Shown one piece after another: positions 18,318 through 27,143 of a DNA stretch of 56,112 nt. Numbering within the stretch: the first letter of the stretch is position 1; the number at the start of each line of letters is the position of its first letter. Made by a program: the position numbers and the translations under genes. Source of the DNA: CAYMCQ01 sp964389025 (GTDB lineage Bacteria > Verrucomicrobiota > Verrucomicrobiia > Limisphaerales > CAYMCQ01); assembly GCA_964389025.1 (NCBI GenBank), contig CAYMCQ010000021.1, positions 1 through 56,112 on the forward strand. Direction: 5' to 3'. Below the pieces are notes generated by a model. The model did no database searches and was not told where the DNA came from. It saw only the letters and a program-made list of their open reading frames with translations.

Positions 18318-19190
18318 ATGCGTGCAGCAGAAAGCCTCCACCCTCCGCAGTGCTACGGAGGACGGGAATTCTCCCCAACCCTGCCCGGTGTCAAAAAGCA
18401 ATTGCTTGCCGGTTTTTGTCTGTGCATCGCCGGACTTTTATTGTGTTCCCAAACCCAGGCAGACGTAGTGGTCTCCGTCAGATTTTCCGGATTAAGCCCG
18501 AACCCGGTGAATATCGTTACCGGCGAGATCGTGTATTGGGTTGATGCCGATGGAGGTGGTCCTTATACGATCTTCATCAACAGCCAGGCATTCCAGACTG
18601 ACTTTGGGCTTCAGTTTAACCAGGCAGGAACTTACCCCTATTCCGACGACGTCGGCGACCAAGGCACCGTCTATGTGACACTCAATACGCCGCCCTCGGT
18701 CACCATCACCAATCCCGCCACCAACGCTGTTTTCTCCGCCCCGGCTGCGTTTGACTTCGCGGCCGACGCGTTCGATCCAGATCCCGGCGGCGTGATGGAT
18801 GTCGAATTCTACGTGGGGACCAATTTGGTGGATGATGTTTTCAGCAGCCCATTTACCACTCCCATCACGAATCTGTCCGCCGGGACATACATCCTGACTG
18901 TCATCGCTTATGATTCCGCAAATGCAACGGCAACGAATTCGATCACCATCACGGTGCAGAATCCGGATCCGATAACACTGGCGGCGGCGAAGGCGGCGGC
19001 GGGCAAATTCCGGTTTGACGTCACAGGATTGACGACAGGCAAAACCAACGTGCTGCAAGCTTCAACAAATCTGATCTTCCCGAACAACTGGGTTTCCATT
19101 GCCACCAATGTTGCCTCCAGCAGTTCGGTTTCCTTCACCAATTCGATCGTGCCCGGGAACAGCTTTTTCCGCCTCCTGCAACTACCCTGA
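18318..19190 (+). CDS. Secreted Ig-like domain protein
   Basis: A 290-residue exported protein. A hydrophobic leader (LLAGFCLCIAGLLLCSQTQA) follows about 25 residues of poor quality, so the true start may be further downstream. A first beta domain (VVVSVRFSGLSPNP to QGTVYVTLN) looks cupredoxin-like, but copper ligands are not obvious. A bacterial Ig-like domain of the Big_9 type follows (VTITNPATNAVF to TNSITITVQN). The end (KTNVLQASTNL, NSFFRLLQLP) is a C-terminal beta module seen in many secreted Verrucomicrobiota proteins. Likely adhesive or structural. Confidence 0.75.
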   Translation: MRAAESLHPPQCYGGREFSPTLPGVKKQLLAGFCLCIAGLLLCSQTQADVVVSVRFSGLSPNPVNIVTGEIVYWVDADGGGPYTIFINSQAFQTDFGLQFNQAGTYPYSDDVGDQGTVYVTLNTPPSVTITNPATNAVFSAPAAFDFAADAFDPDPGGVMDVEFYVGTNLVDDVFSSPFTTPITNLSAGTYILTVIAYDSANATATNSITITVQNPDPITLAAAKAAAGKFRFDVTGLTTGKTNVLQASTNLIFPNNWVSIATNVASSSSVSFTNSIVPGNSFFRLLQLP

Positions 19191-19447
19191 GCCATCTTTC
19201 TGTTGCGGGGGTAACGACATGAATCTGCCCGGCGCGGCCTGCGACGCCACCACCGAATCTTGCCCGGCACTTTCAATCGCACCCCATCTCGTTGTTCCCG
19301 CATGGCAACGACAGCGTGGACGCGAGGAGCATTTAGATTTGAAGAGCGCAAGCCGGTCACACGTCAGAGGAGGGACGCACGGGGCATGCTGGGAATGAAA
19401 AAGCTTGGCAGTCCCAACACGCGACTCCATAACTATCGCTCTTTTAT

Positions 19448-20755
19448 ATGAACACCCGAAAATTCTGTGCGCTGTTTGCCAGCGTTGTATTCGCCTCCGG
19501 TCTGTCAACCCGCGCCGAGACGCCGCCGGCGGTTTTCAAAGTGGGCGCTGGCAAACGCGATGTCACGCCCACGGAACCGGTGCCAATGTGGGGCTACGGA
19601 GCGCGACACGCCGCGTTGTCAACGGGCAAATTGGATCCGCTTTATGCCAGCGCCGTGGTCATCCAGTCGGGTGAAAAAAAACTGGCCATCGTCGGCCTCG
19701 ATCTCGGGCGGTCGCCGGCGGAAAAATCAATCCAGAACATCCGCGCCCGCATCAAGGAGAAGGCCAGCATCGAACACTCCTTCATCGCGGGTTCGCACAC
19801 GCACCATGGCCCGGTGCTGGAGTTGACGGACGAGGATGGCAAGGGCAAAGGCAAATTTGACGCCGCGATTCGTTACTACAAGGAAATGGAGGATGGCATC
19901 GTGGCGGCGATCCTCGAAGCGGATGCGAAACTGGCTCCCGCGCGGCTGGCCACCGGCGTCGTCAAGCTCAACGGGTTCAATCGCAACCGCCACACCAAGA
20001 TCGAACCCAAGCCAGTGGACACGGACCTCGGGGTGATCCGCCTGGATGACACGAGCGGCAAGCCGCTGGCCGTCGTTGTCAATTTCACCGCGCACCCGAC
20101 AATGATTGGCGCCGAGGTGCTGAAATTTTCCGCCGACTTCGCCGGTTCGCTCAAGACTACGGTGGAAAAGGAATTTGGCGGGCAGGCCGTTTTCATGCAG
20201 GGCGCCTGTGGAGACATGTCGGCCAATAAAGGTGAGAACAAAGATTATTTGGAGTTCGGCCAGGCGCTTGGCCGCGAAGTCGTGAAGCTGGCCGCCAGCC
20301 TGAAGCCGGAAGAAGTCGCCAAGCCTTCCCTTGCCGTGAAGGAGGAACGACCCAAGTTCAGTTCGCGAATCGATTGGAACAACCCCGGCATCAAGTCCGC
20401 GTTCAGCGGTGCATTTTTTCCCGAATTGATTCCGAACTTTATAGATGAATACAGCGATGGCATCCGGCCACGCCTGACCGTGGCTTTGCTCAACGGTGAC
20501 ATCGCGCTGGTCGGGGCTTCGGGGGAATTTTTCTGCAACCATGCCATCCGGCTGAAAGAACGGGCGCGGGTGAAGCAGCTTTTCTTCTTCGGTTACTGCA
20601 ATGGCTACCACCAATATTTTCCCACGATTGAAGCGGTGGCCGAGGGCGGTTATGGCGCGGATGCCCCAGTCTCGCCGGTGGAAGTCGGGGCCGGGGAAAA
20701 AATGATGAACACCGCCTTGACCTGGATTTACCAAATGCTCGGGAAGATCAAATGA
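19448..20755 (+). CDS. Neutral/alkaline ceramidase-family secreted amidase
   Basis: A 435-residue protein with a Sec leader (FCALFASVVFASGLSTRA). The body matches the N-terminal catalytic domain of neutral ceramidases, Zn-dependent amidases that release fatty acid from ceramide. Features are VGAGKRDVTP at the mature start, the metal-binding SHTHHGP motif, VVNFTAHPTMIG, and QGACGDMSANKG, corresponding to the family's nucleophile region. The C-terminal Ig-like domain of well-studied ceramidases is missing; many Planctomycetota/Verrucomicrobiota members are of this short form and have unproven substrates. The stop overlaps the next start by 4 bp. Confidence 0.83.
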   Translation: MNTRKFCALFASVVFASGLSTRAETPPAVFKVGAGKRDVTPTEPVPMWGYGARHAALSTGKLDPLYASAVVIQSGEKKLAIVGLDLGRSPAEKSIQNIRARIKEKASIEHSFIAGSHTHHGPVLELTDEDGKGKGKFDAAIRYYKEMEDGIVAAILEADAKLAPARLATGVVKLNGFNRNRHTKIEPKPVDTDLGVIRLDDTSGKPLAVVVNFTAHPTMIGAEVLKFSADFAGSLKTTVEKEFGGQAVFMQGACGDMSANKGENKDYLEFGQALGREVVKLAASLKPEEVAKPSLAVKEERPKFSSRIDWNNPGIKSAFSGAFFPELIPNFIDEYSDGIRPRLTVALLNGDIALVGASGEFFCNHAIRLKERARVKQLFFFGYCNGYHQYFPTIEAVAEGGYGADAPVSPVEVGAGEKMMNTALTWIYQMLGKIK

Positions 20756-22164
20756 TTTGGCCGAATTTTATTGTGAGACTTATGCGAAACCAACCCGCCC
20801 TTCCTGCCGCACCGCCCGCATGGAGCTTGTTCCTCGGACTTTTGTTGGCCGCCACACCGGTGACAGCCGATGACACCAAGCCCGCACCGTTGAAACGAAC
20901 TCCCACCGAACGGATGTCCCTGCCGCGCCTTCAGGCCACCCACGAGGACGTCCAGAAACTCAAAAAGCTGCGCCGGCCCGTTCCGCCGCTGCCCGGCCTG
21001 AACGACTACCGTTGCATTCTCCATGCGCACGCCGAGGATTCCGAGCACACGGGCGGCACGCTGCCCGAAATGCTCGCGGACGCGAAGAAGGCCGGCATCA
21101 GCGCCATCCTGCTCACCGATCATTTTCGGCCACCGCGCGATTTCATTGACGGCCGCTGGCGCGGACTCAAGGAGGGCGTGTTGTTCATTCCCGGCTCCGA
21201 AATCCGCGGCTGCCTTTTGTATCCGGAAACATCCGTGCTCGATAAAATGGACAAGCCGTTCCCGGAATTATTGAAGGCCGTGACCACTGGCGATGGGATG
21301 ATCTTTCTCTCGCACGTCGAGGAACGCACGGATCATCCGATGGAAGGATTGACCGGGCTGGAAATTTACAACCGCCACTGGGACGCCAAGAAGGACATGG
21401 CGTCACTCATCGCGCTGGGGATGAAGCTCACCGACCCGAAGCAACTGGCGGAACTCCATGAAGCCGTGCGGCTCTACCCGGACGAATTGTTCGCCTTCCA
21501 GTGCGACTACCCGCAAGTCTATATGGACAAGTGGGACGCAGGGACGAAGACATTACGGCTGACAGGCGTTGCCGCCAATGATTGTCATCACAACCAGGTC
21601 TTCGTCGTGAAGATGGTGGACGAGGAGACCGTGCTGCTCGGCACGATCGTGGACAAGGACGAAGGGATGCGAAAAATCACCGCCGGGTCGCGACCGGGCA
21701 TCAAAGAAATGACCAAGGGCCGCAAGCCGGGCGACATCCTCGCGCGGGTGGACATTGATCCGTATCAACGCTCGTTCTGGAACAGCAGCACCCACGTCCT
21801 CGCGCCCAAGCTCGAAGAGCCGGCTTTGCGCACCGCGCTCAAGGCCGGCCATGCCTACGTGGCGCACGATTGGATGTGCGAAGCGACCGGGTTTCGGTTT
21901 GAAGCGCTCGATGTCAAAGGCAAGCGGGTCGGAATCATGGGCGACGAACTACAACTCGCCGATAGCCTGAAACTCCGCGCGCAATTCCCGGTGGCCTGCC
22001 AGACGCGGCTGCTGCGCAACGGGGTCGTGATCGCAGAAACCGCCGACAAAGATCACGCCGAGTTTGCCGTGAAAGAGCCCGGCGTGTATCGCCTCGAAGC
22101 TTGGCTCACCTTGGACGGCGAATCGCGGCCGTGGATTTTCGCGAACCCCATCTACGTCCGCTGA
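20752..22164 (+). CDS. Exported PHP-domain protein
   Basis: A 470-residue protein whose start overlaps the ceramidase-family stop (ATGA), implying coupled translation. A leader (LFLGLLLAATPVTADD) predicts export; an alternative ATG at 20782 gives a tidier signal peptide. The core carries PHP-superfamily features: CILHAHAEDSEHTGGTLPEM, ISAILLTDHFRPP, PGSEIRG and LSHVEERTDH, with His/Asp metal ligands. PHP proteins are metal-dependent phosphoesterases; secreted ones of this form are common near glycan and lipid genes, but their substrate is unknown. The C-terminal 100 residues look like a beta-sandwich (LRAQFPVACQTRLLRNG). Confidence 0.8.
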   Translation: MIWPNFIVRLMRNQPALPAAPPAWSLFLGLLLAATPVTADDTKPAPLKRTPTERMSLPRLQATHEDVQKLKKLRRPVPPLPGLNDYRCILHAHAEDSEHTGGTLPEMLADAKKAGISAILLTDHFRPPRDFIDGRWRGLKEGVLFIPGSEIRGCLLYPETSVLDKMDKPFPELLKAVTTGDGMIFLSHVEERTDHPMEGLTGLEIYNRHWDAKKDMASLIALGMKLTDPKQLAELHEAVRLYPDELFAFQCDYPQVYMDKWDAGTKTLRLTGVAANDCHHNQVFVVKMVDEETVLLGTIVDKDEGMRKITAGSRPGIKEMTKGRKPGDILARVDIDPYQRSFWNSSTHVLAPKLEEPALRTALKAGHAYVAHDWMCEATGFRFEALDVKGKRVGIMGDELQLADSLKLRAQFPVACQTRLLRNGVVIAETADKDHAEFAVKEPGVYRLEAWLTLDGESRPWIFANPIYVR

Positions 22165-22201
22165 ACAAAACGCGCCCGAATTGCGAGTTAGCCGTGCGCT
22201 C

Positions 22202-23536
22202 TCAAGCTGCGCCCGCCGGTTGCGCCGACCGCGACTCCTGCCACGCCCGCAACCGAGCCATGTCGCGCCCCACCGTCCGTGAGGCGGCATATAACACCAC
22301 CGCGAGCACGAGACACAGCACCGGGATCGCGTGCATAGCGTGATGCAGCCCGTCCGCTTTGAACGCCTCCGTCATCACCGTCGCCCCGGCATCCACCATT
22401 GCCCTGCGCGCGAAATAGTCACTCAACATTCCCGTGCCCCAGGGGCCGAGACTTCCGCCCAGCACATACATGGCAAAAAAGTAAACGGCCATGGCCGTCC
22501 CGCGCAACGCCGGCTCCACCACGTCCTGAATCGCCGCGTATACCGACGAGTAATACACGTAAGCGCACGCCAGCCCCGCCCCCATGAGCAGCACAAACGG
22601 CACGACTTCGCCGCCGGGCTGGCGCAAGGCCAGATAAGCGCACGGCGCCGCCACGGCCATCGTCACCGCCGACAACAGCAACCGTCCGTTGGTGCGGGCG
22701 CCACCAAACCGGTCTGCCGCCCAACCGCCCGCCAGCAAGCCCACCGCCCCGGACACCCCGAAGATCACCGAGGATGCGTCCGCCGCCGCTTTGAGATCAA
22801 GCGCGTGATACCGCGCCAGGAACACCGCCATAAACGAGCCAGCCGCATACATGTTGAAATTGTGCAGCGCGCCCGAAACGATGATCCAAAGGAGTGTCGG
22901 AATGCCGAGCACCACGAGGTAAGGCGAGCCGGGACGGTGCGCCATCTCCATCCGGCCCTCGCTGTGCCCGCGCCGCGGCTCGCGCACCCAAAGCACCAGC
23001 GCCGCGAGCACCAAACCCGGCAGGCAGGCCACATAGAACGCCGCCCGCCACCCATATGCGTGCGCAATTCGCCCGCTGATCAGAAAACTTAGAAACATCC
23101 CGACTGGCAGGCCGAGCATGAAAATGGACAACGCCCGGGCCCGCTGTTTCGGCGCGTAAAGATCGCCAATCAGCGAATTTGCCGCCGGCGCGCAACTCGC
23201 CTCGCCCACGCCCACTCCCAGCCGCGCGGCGAACAACTGCCAGGAATTCTGCGCCATTCCAGACATCGCCGTCATCAGGCTCCAGACCGCGCACCCGGCA
23301 CCCAGCAGCCACTTGCGCGGCCGCGTGTCCGCCCAACGGCCAAACGGCACGCCCACAAAAGCATACAGCAGCGTGAACGCCGTCCCAAGCAGGCCGAGCG
23401 CCGAATCGCTCAACCCCCACTCCTTGCGGATCGGTTCGGCCACCGCCGCCAGAATCTGGCGGTCGTAAAAATTCATTGTGTTGATGCCGAACAGCACCCA
23501 AAGGGCAAAAGTTCGCCTGCGTGTTTCAGTCGTCAT
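22202..23536 (-). CDS. Major facilitator superfamily transporter
   Basis: A 444-residue protein with about 12 membrane segments. Motifs include NFYDRQILAAVAEP in helix 1, the loop-2 sequence FGRWADTRPRKWL (MFS motif A) and GEASCAPAANSLIGDLY. The last two match the spinster-like/hexuronate-type MFS group often found beside sugar-acid catabolic genes. The start at 23536 is an ATG before TTETRRRTFALW; a longer frame to 23596 has no support. It is convergent with the PHP gene and likely serves uptake of a product of the surrounding secreted enzymes (inference). Confidence 0.88.
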   Translation of the reverse strand: MTTETRRRTFALWVLFGINTMNFYDRQILAAVAEPIRKEWGLSDSALGLLGTAFTLLYAFVGVPFGRWADTRPRKWLLGAGCAVWSLMTAMSGMAQNSWQLFAARLGVGVGEASCAPAANSLIGDLYAPKQRARALSIFMLGLPVGMFLSFLISGRIAHAYGWRAAFYVACLPGLVLAALVLWVREPRRGHSEGRMEMAHRPGSPYLVVLGIPTLLWIIVSGALHNFNMYAAGSFMAVFLARYHALDLKAAADASSVIFGVSGAVGLLAGGWAADRFGGARTNGRLLLSAVTMAVAAPCAYLALRQPGGEVVPFVLLMGAGLACAYVYYSSVYAAIQDVVEPALRGTAMAVYFFAMYVLGGSLGPWGTGMLSDYFARRAMVDAGATVMTEAFKADGLHHAMHAIPVLCLVLAVVLYAASRTVGRDMARLRAWQESRSAQPAGAA

Positions 23537-23591
23537 AAAATTGGGAGGCGCGATGTTGCCGTCGCCAACCTGCCGAGTCAAGGCTGCCACC

Positions 23592-23619
23592 TTCAAAATT
23601 CAACGTTCAAAATTCAAAA
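23592..23619. repeat. Four-copy heptanucleotide array upstream of the MFS gene
   Basis: ttcaaaa, ttcaacg, ttcaaaa, ttcaaaa in strict 7-nt register, 56 bp before the MFS start on the opposite strand. Confidence 0.82.
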
Positions 23620-23684
23620 TTGCGCCCAGTCTCCCGCAACGCAATTTTTTCCTTGTCTCCGATGGACGCCCAATCAAAATCAGC

Positions 23685-23775
23685 TTCGAGTTTCTGGTTT
23701 CTGGTTTCCAGTTGGAAAAACTCACGTCAGGTCGCATTCAACTCAAAACTCAAAACTCAAAACTCGAAACCAGAA
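23685..23775. repeat. Heptad-armed element with 28-bp core, copy 1
   Basis: Left arm: four heptads 23685-23712 (ttcgagt, ttctggt, ttctggt, ttccagt). Core: 28 bp, 23713-23740. Right arm: five heptads 23741-23775 (actcaaa three times, actcgaa, accagaa). The core matches 28711-28738 at 24 of 28 positions. The heptad register continues to the start codon at 23786, exactly as in the other copy. Confidence 0.85.
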
Positions 23776-23785
23776 ACCTTTTAAC

Positions 23786-25360
23786 ATGGCCGGAATCAAA
23801 CTCTCGCTCCATTCACAAAACCCGCCCGGCAACCGGCGCCGGATGACCTCCCGCCTCGGCGGGCTCGCAGTAATGTTGCTCGCCATTGCCAGCGGACGCG
23901 CGCAACCCGCCGCCACACGACCGGGCGTCACCAGTCCGCCTCCCGCCGAGGCGGGACTGATAGCGCTCACACACCTTTCCGACGCCCAAACCCGGCGTCT
24001 CTCCAGCTCAAATCCCGACCTGAACAGCAACGGCGACTCGCGCGTGATCAAGGAAGGCGAAACGCTCGTGCTCGCCGACTTGACCGGGCCGGGCGCTATC
24101 ACGCACCTCTGGAACACCGTCGCTTCCCAAGACCCGTTCTCCGGCCGCTCGCTCGTGCTGCGGATTTATTGGGACGGAATGACCAAGCCGAGCGTCGAAA
24201 CGCCGCTGGGCGATTTCTTCGGCATCGGCCACGGCGCCATTGCCGATTTCCACTCGCTGCCCGTGAGCGTCTCTTCCTATGGCCGCTCGCGGACCTGCTT
24301 CTGGCGGATGCCGTTTCGCAAGAGCGCAAAAATCACGTTGACCAATGAGCCGCGCGGGTTCGGTGACATCGAGGTTTATTACTACGTTGACTGGGAAAAG
24401 CTGCCGAGCCTGCCGGAAGACTCGCTCTACTTCCACGCCCGCTATCACCAGGCCTTCCCCGCCACGCCCGGCGAATACACCATCCTCGACACCAAAGGCC
24501 GCGGCAATTACGCCGGCACCGTCCTTTCCGTCCACCAGGTGAAGACCGGCTGGTTCGGCGAGGGCGACGACCGTTTCTACATTGATGACGCGGCGCTGCC
24601 ATCCCTGCGCGGCACCGGCACCGAGGATTATTTCAACGACTCGTGGGGCTTCCGTCCGTTCGCCGCGCCCGCGCATGGCGTGACGCTTTACGAAGGCGTG
24701 TTTCCCGGCGACCGCGTGAGCGCGTATCGCTGGCACTTGTCCGATCCGGTGCGCTTTCAGACCTCGCTCAAGGTTTCCATCGAACATCGCGGCAGCACAG
24801 TGACCGATGACGGCAGGAAAATCTCTTCGTCCGGTGAAAGGCCGGACTGGGTGAGTTCCGTGGCGTTCTGGTATCAAACCCCGCCGGTGGCGAGTGAAAC
24901 CCCTCTGCCGCCGGCCACGAATCGCGTTGCGCCCTACCGTGTGCTGCCGGCGAAATCCCTGACTTTTCGCGCCGAGCCCCCCACCATCGTGAAGCAGGAG
25001 GAAGAAGGATTGATCTACGCGCCGGGCAAGCCTGACGCTGAGATCGAATTCGACTTCGAGGTGACCGAGTCGGGCCGCTATCAAGTTGCCGCCGTCATAA
25101 TCCTTTCCCTCTTCAGCACACGCTATCAGCCCTTCCTCGATGGCGAGGCCGTCGGGCCGGAACTGGATCTGTGCAACTCAGGCGAGGATTGGACCTGGTT
25201 CAGCTTCGACCTGCACGACTTGAAGCCGGGCAAACACACACTCAAATTCGCCGGGCGCGGAACCTCGCCCAATCAGCGAACCAAAGCCCTGCCGCGCTTC
25301 GCCTTCGGCATAAATTCGCTGGTCCTGCTCCGGCTAGAAGACATGGCTGGATACAAATGA
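23786..25360 (+). CDS. GH172/DUF2961-type secreted hydrolase
   Basis: A 524-residue protein of the DUF2961 family, which includes GH172 enzymes acting on fructofuranose and arabinofuranose linkages. Segments DLTGPGAITHLWNTVAS, PLGDFFGIGHGAI, VYYYVDWEKLP and the RGTGTEDYFNDSWGF block are diagnostic; acidic residues in the last two are the likely catalytic pair in the family. A leader (LGGLAVMLLAIASGRA) is seen after an odd basic N terminus; an ATG at 23843 would start right at the leader and avoid residues encoded next to the upstream repeat. A C-terminal jelly-roll (ESGRYQVAAVIILSLF) may bind sugar. The stop overlaps the next start (ATGA). Confidence 0.83.
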   Translation: MAGIKLSLHSQNPPGNRRRMTSRLGGLAVMLLAIASGRAQPAATRPGVTSPPPAEAGLIALTHLSDAQTRRLSSSNPDLNSNGDSRVIKEGETLVLADLTGPGAITHLWNTVASQDPFSGRSLVLRIYWDGMTKPSVETPLGDFFGIGHGAIADFHSLPVSVSSYGRSRTCFWRMPFRKSAKITLTNEPRGFGDIEVYYYVDWEKLPSLPEDSLYFHARYHQAFPATPGEYTILDTKGRGNYAGTVLSVHQVKTGWFGEGDDRFYIDDAALPSLRGTGTEDYFNDSWGFRPFAAPAHGVTLYEGVFPGDRVSAYRWHLSDPVRFQTSLKVSIEHRGSTVTDDGRKISSSGERPDWVSSVAFWYQTPPVASETPLPPATNRVAPYRVLPAKSLTFRAEPPTIVKQEEEGLIYAPGKPDAEIEFDFEVTESGRYQVAAVIILSLFSTRYQPFLDGEAVGPELDLCNSGEDWTWFSFDLHDLKPGKHTLKFAGRGTSPNQRTKALPRFAFGINSLVLLRLEDMAGYK

Positions 25361-27096
25361 AACCCAGCCTGCTATCTGATCTGCTGTCGGCTAAATCTTT
25401 TCCGCTCCTCATCGCGGGTTTGCTCGTCGCCGCTGCGGCCCACGGCGGCACCGGCCCGGCCACGATCTGTTACTCCGCGCAGCCGAACCCCTATTTCAAC
25501 GATCACGCCGCCAAAATCAAAAAAATCTACGACGGCTTTTTCTTCAACATCGGAAGCTGGGAGGACTGCGCCCAGCGGTTTATCGGAATCAAGGGAACCG
25601 AACCAAAGGACAAAGCCTGGCTTGAGGCGGCGCGGGCGAATCTGGCGGCGCTGCGCCAAGCCGGCGTGACGGAGAATTTTTTGACGGTTCATTTCTCGGA
25701 CGGCGGAGAATGGCCGTCAGCCGCCACGCTCCTTTCGGAGCCTTACACGCTGAAAATGGCAACCGAGTTTTCGGCCATCGGCACGGTGGCAAAGCAGTTG
25801 GGCTTTCGCGGTGTCTGCGTGGACGTCGAGTATGCCTACCTTCGTTACTCGATTGATCACAAGATTTACACCTACACCAATTACACCGTTGGCAACTTGT
25901 TGGCCGCCGCCCACCGACAGGGTTACGCGAGCGCTTCCGCGATCCTCGACGCTTTTCCCGACGCGCCGGTGATCATTTTGCCGGGCTACATGCGGGGCCG
26001 GCCCCTCGGACGCGCCTACATGTTGGGCATGCTCAAAGCGATGGCCGACCGCGATGCTCCAGGCGGTTACCATCTAGGCACGGAATACACTTACTGTCTG
26101 CACGACCCGGTCACCGCGTTGGCCACAACCCGTTTTGAGGATCCTGGCATCCCCAATCTGACTGACGCCAAGACCGCTGACTATTGGCGTCGGCGCTGCA
26201 CGATCGCGCCCGGCGTATGGCCGACGCACATGATCGAAACCGGCGGCAAGGATTATCCGATGCAGCCGTGGAAACAGGAAATAGCTGAGTTGCGCCAGCA
26301 GATGGCAATCCTGCGCGCCGCTTCCAAACGGTATGTCTGGTCGTTCTCCGGCCTGCCTTCCTGGTATGTCCACACGCCCGAGTTGGAGAAAAAATACGGC
26401 CTGACCAAACAAGATTTGAAGCGACCGGACATTGACTTGCGCAACTGGCATCAACTCCTCACGGACAAACCCGAACTCAAGTCCTCGCCGCTCCAACCAC
26501 TGGTGAACCAAGTTCGGCGGTTTGATCGCGGGCGAATTTCTGGCGCGGAACTTTGCGATGCGTTCGGCACGCCCGGGCGATGGTGGGTGCTGGGTCTGGT
26601 CGGCAACCCGCACACGCAACCGCACTTTGCGGCGATGGAAGCGCTACGACAGCCGATCAATCCGCGCACCACCTACAACGGACGGGACGGCGCGGTCCGT
26701 TGGTTCGCTTACGACAACCTCGACCCGCGCGGTGTCACCTCGTGCGTCGGCGTTTTTGATTACCGGAACACGGACAACTCCGCCGCGCACTTCGTTTCGT
26801 TTGTGCGGAGTCCGTCCAAGCGCCGCGCGTTTCTGCACACCGGCTGGGACGACGGCATCCTCATCAAGCTCGGCGACCAGATTATTTTCGACGCGAGCGA
26901 TTACCCGCCGCGCGGCAAAGGCATGCTTTACCTCGACAAACACCAGTTCGAGAAACGCGTCCCGTTTACGCTGCCCAAAGGCCGGTCGCAATTGTCCGTC
27001 ATGTCCTTGAATTCGCACGGCGGCTGGGTTTTTTCCATGAGGATTACCGATGAAAACGACATTCCCTTCCAAGACGTGCGATTCCGTCTGGAGTAG
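25357..27096 (+). CDS. Secreted barrel-like putative glycan-active enzyme
   Basis: A 579-residue protein with a Sec leader (FPLLIAGLLVAAAAHGG). The central region alternates predicted strands and helices as in a TIM barrel (GFFFNIGSWEDC, LGFRGVCVDVEYAYLRYS, APVIILPGYM, GYHLGTEYTY, RYVWSFSGLPSWY); acidic pairs such as DVEY could be catalytic. The end (FLHTGWDDGILIKLGDQI, YLDKHQFEKRVPFTL, SHGGWVFSMRITDEN) resembles a beta-sandwich domain that often ends secreted glycan enzymes. No named GH family is recognised. Its 4-bp overlap with the GH172-type gene implies a joint role. Confidence 0.72.
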   Translation: MKPSLLSDLLSAKSFPLLIAGLLVAAAAHGGTGPATICYSAQPNPYFNDHAAKIKKIYDGFFFNIGSWEDCAQRFIGIKGTEPKDKAWLEAARANLAALRQAGVTENFLTVHFSDGGEWPSAATLLSEPYTLKMATEFSAIGTVAKQLGFRGVCVDVEYAYLRYSIDHKIYTYTNYTVGNLLAAAHRQGYASASAILDAFPDAPVIILPGYMRGRPLGRAYMLGMLKAMADRDAPGGYHLGTEYTYCLHDPVTALATTRFEDPGIPNLTDAKTADYWRRRCTIAPGVWPTHMIETGGKDYPMQPWKQEIAELRQQMAILRAASKRYVWSFSGLPSWYVHTPELEKKYGLTKQDLKRPDIDLRNWHQLLTDKPELKSSPLQPLVNQVRRFDRGRISGAELCDAFGTPGRWWVLGLVGNPHTQPHFAAMEALRQPINPRTTYNGRDGAVRWFAYDNLDPRGVTSCVGVFDYRNTDNSAAHFVSFVRSPSKRRAFLHTGWDDGILIKLGDQIIFDASDYPPRGKGMLYLDKHQFEKRVPFTLPKGRSQLSVMSLNSHGGWVFSMRITDENDIPFQDVRFRLE

Positions 27097-27143
27097 TGGA
27101 TCGGTGATGTCCTTTTCTGCGTCCAAGAATATAGAGGTTGGCA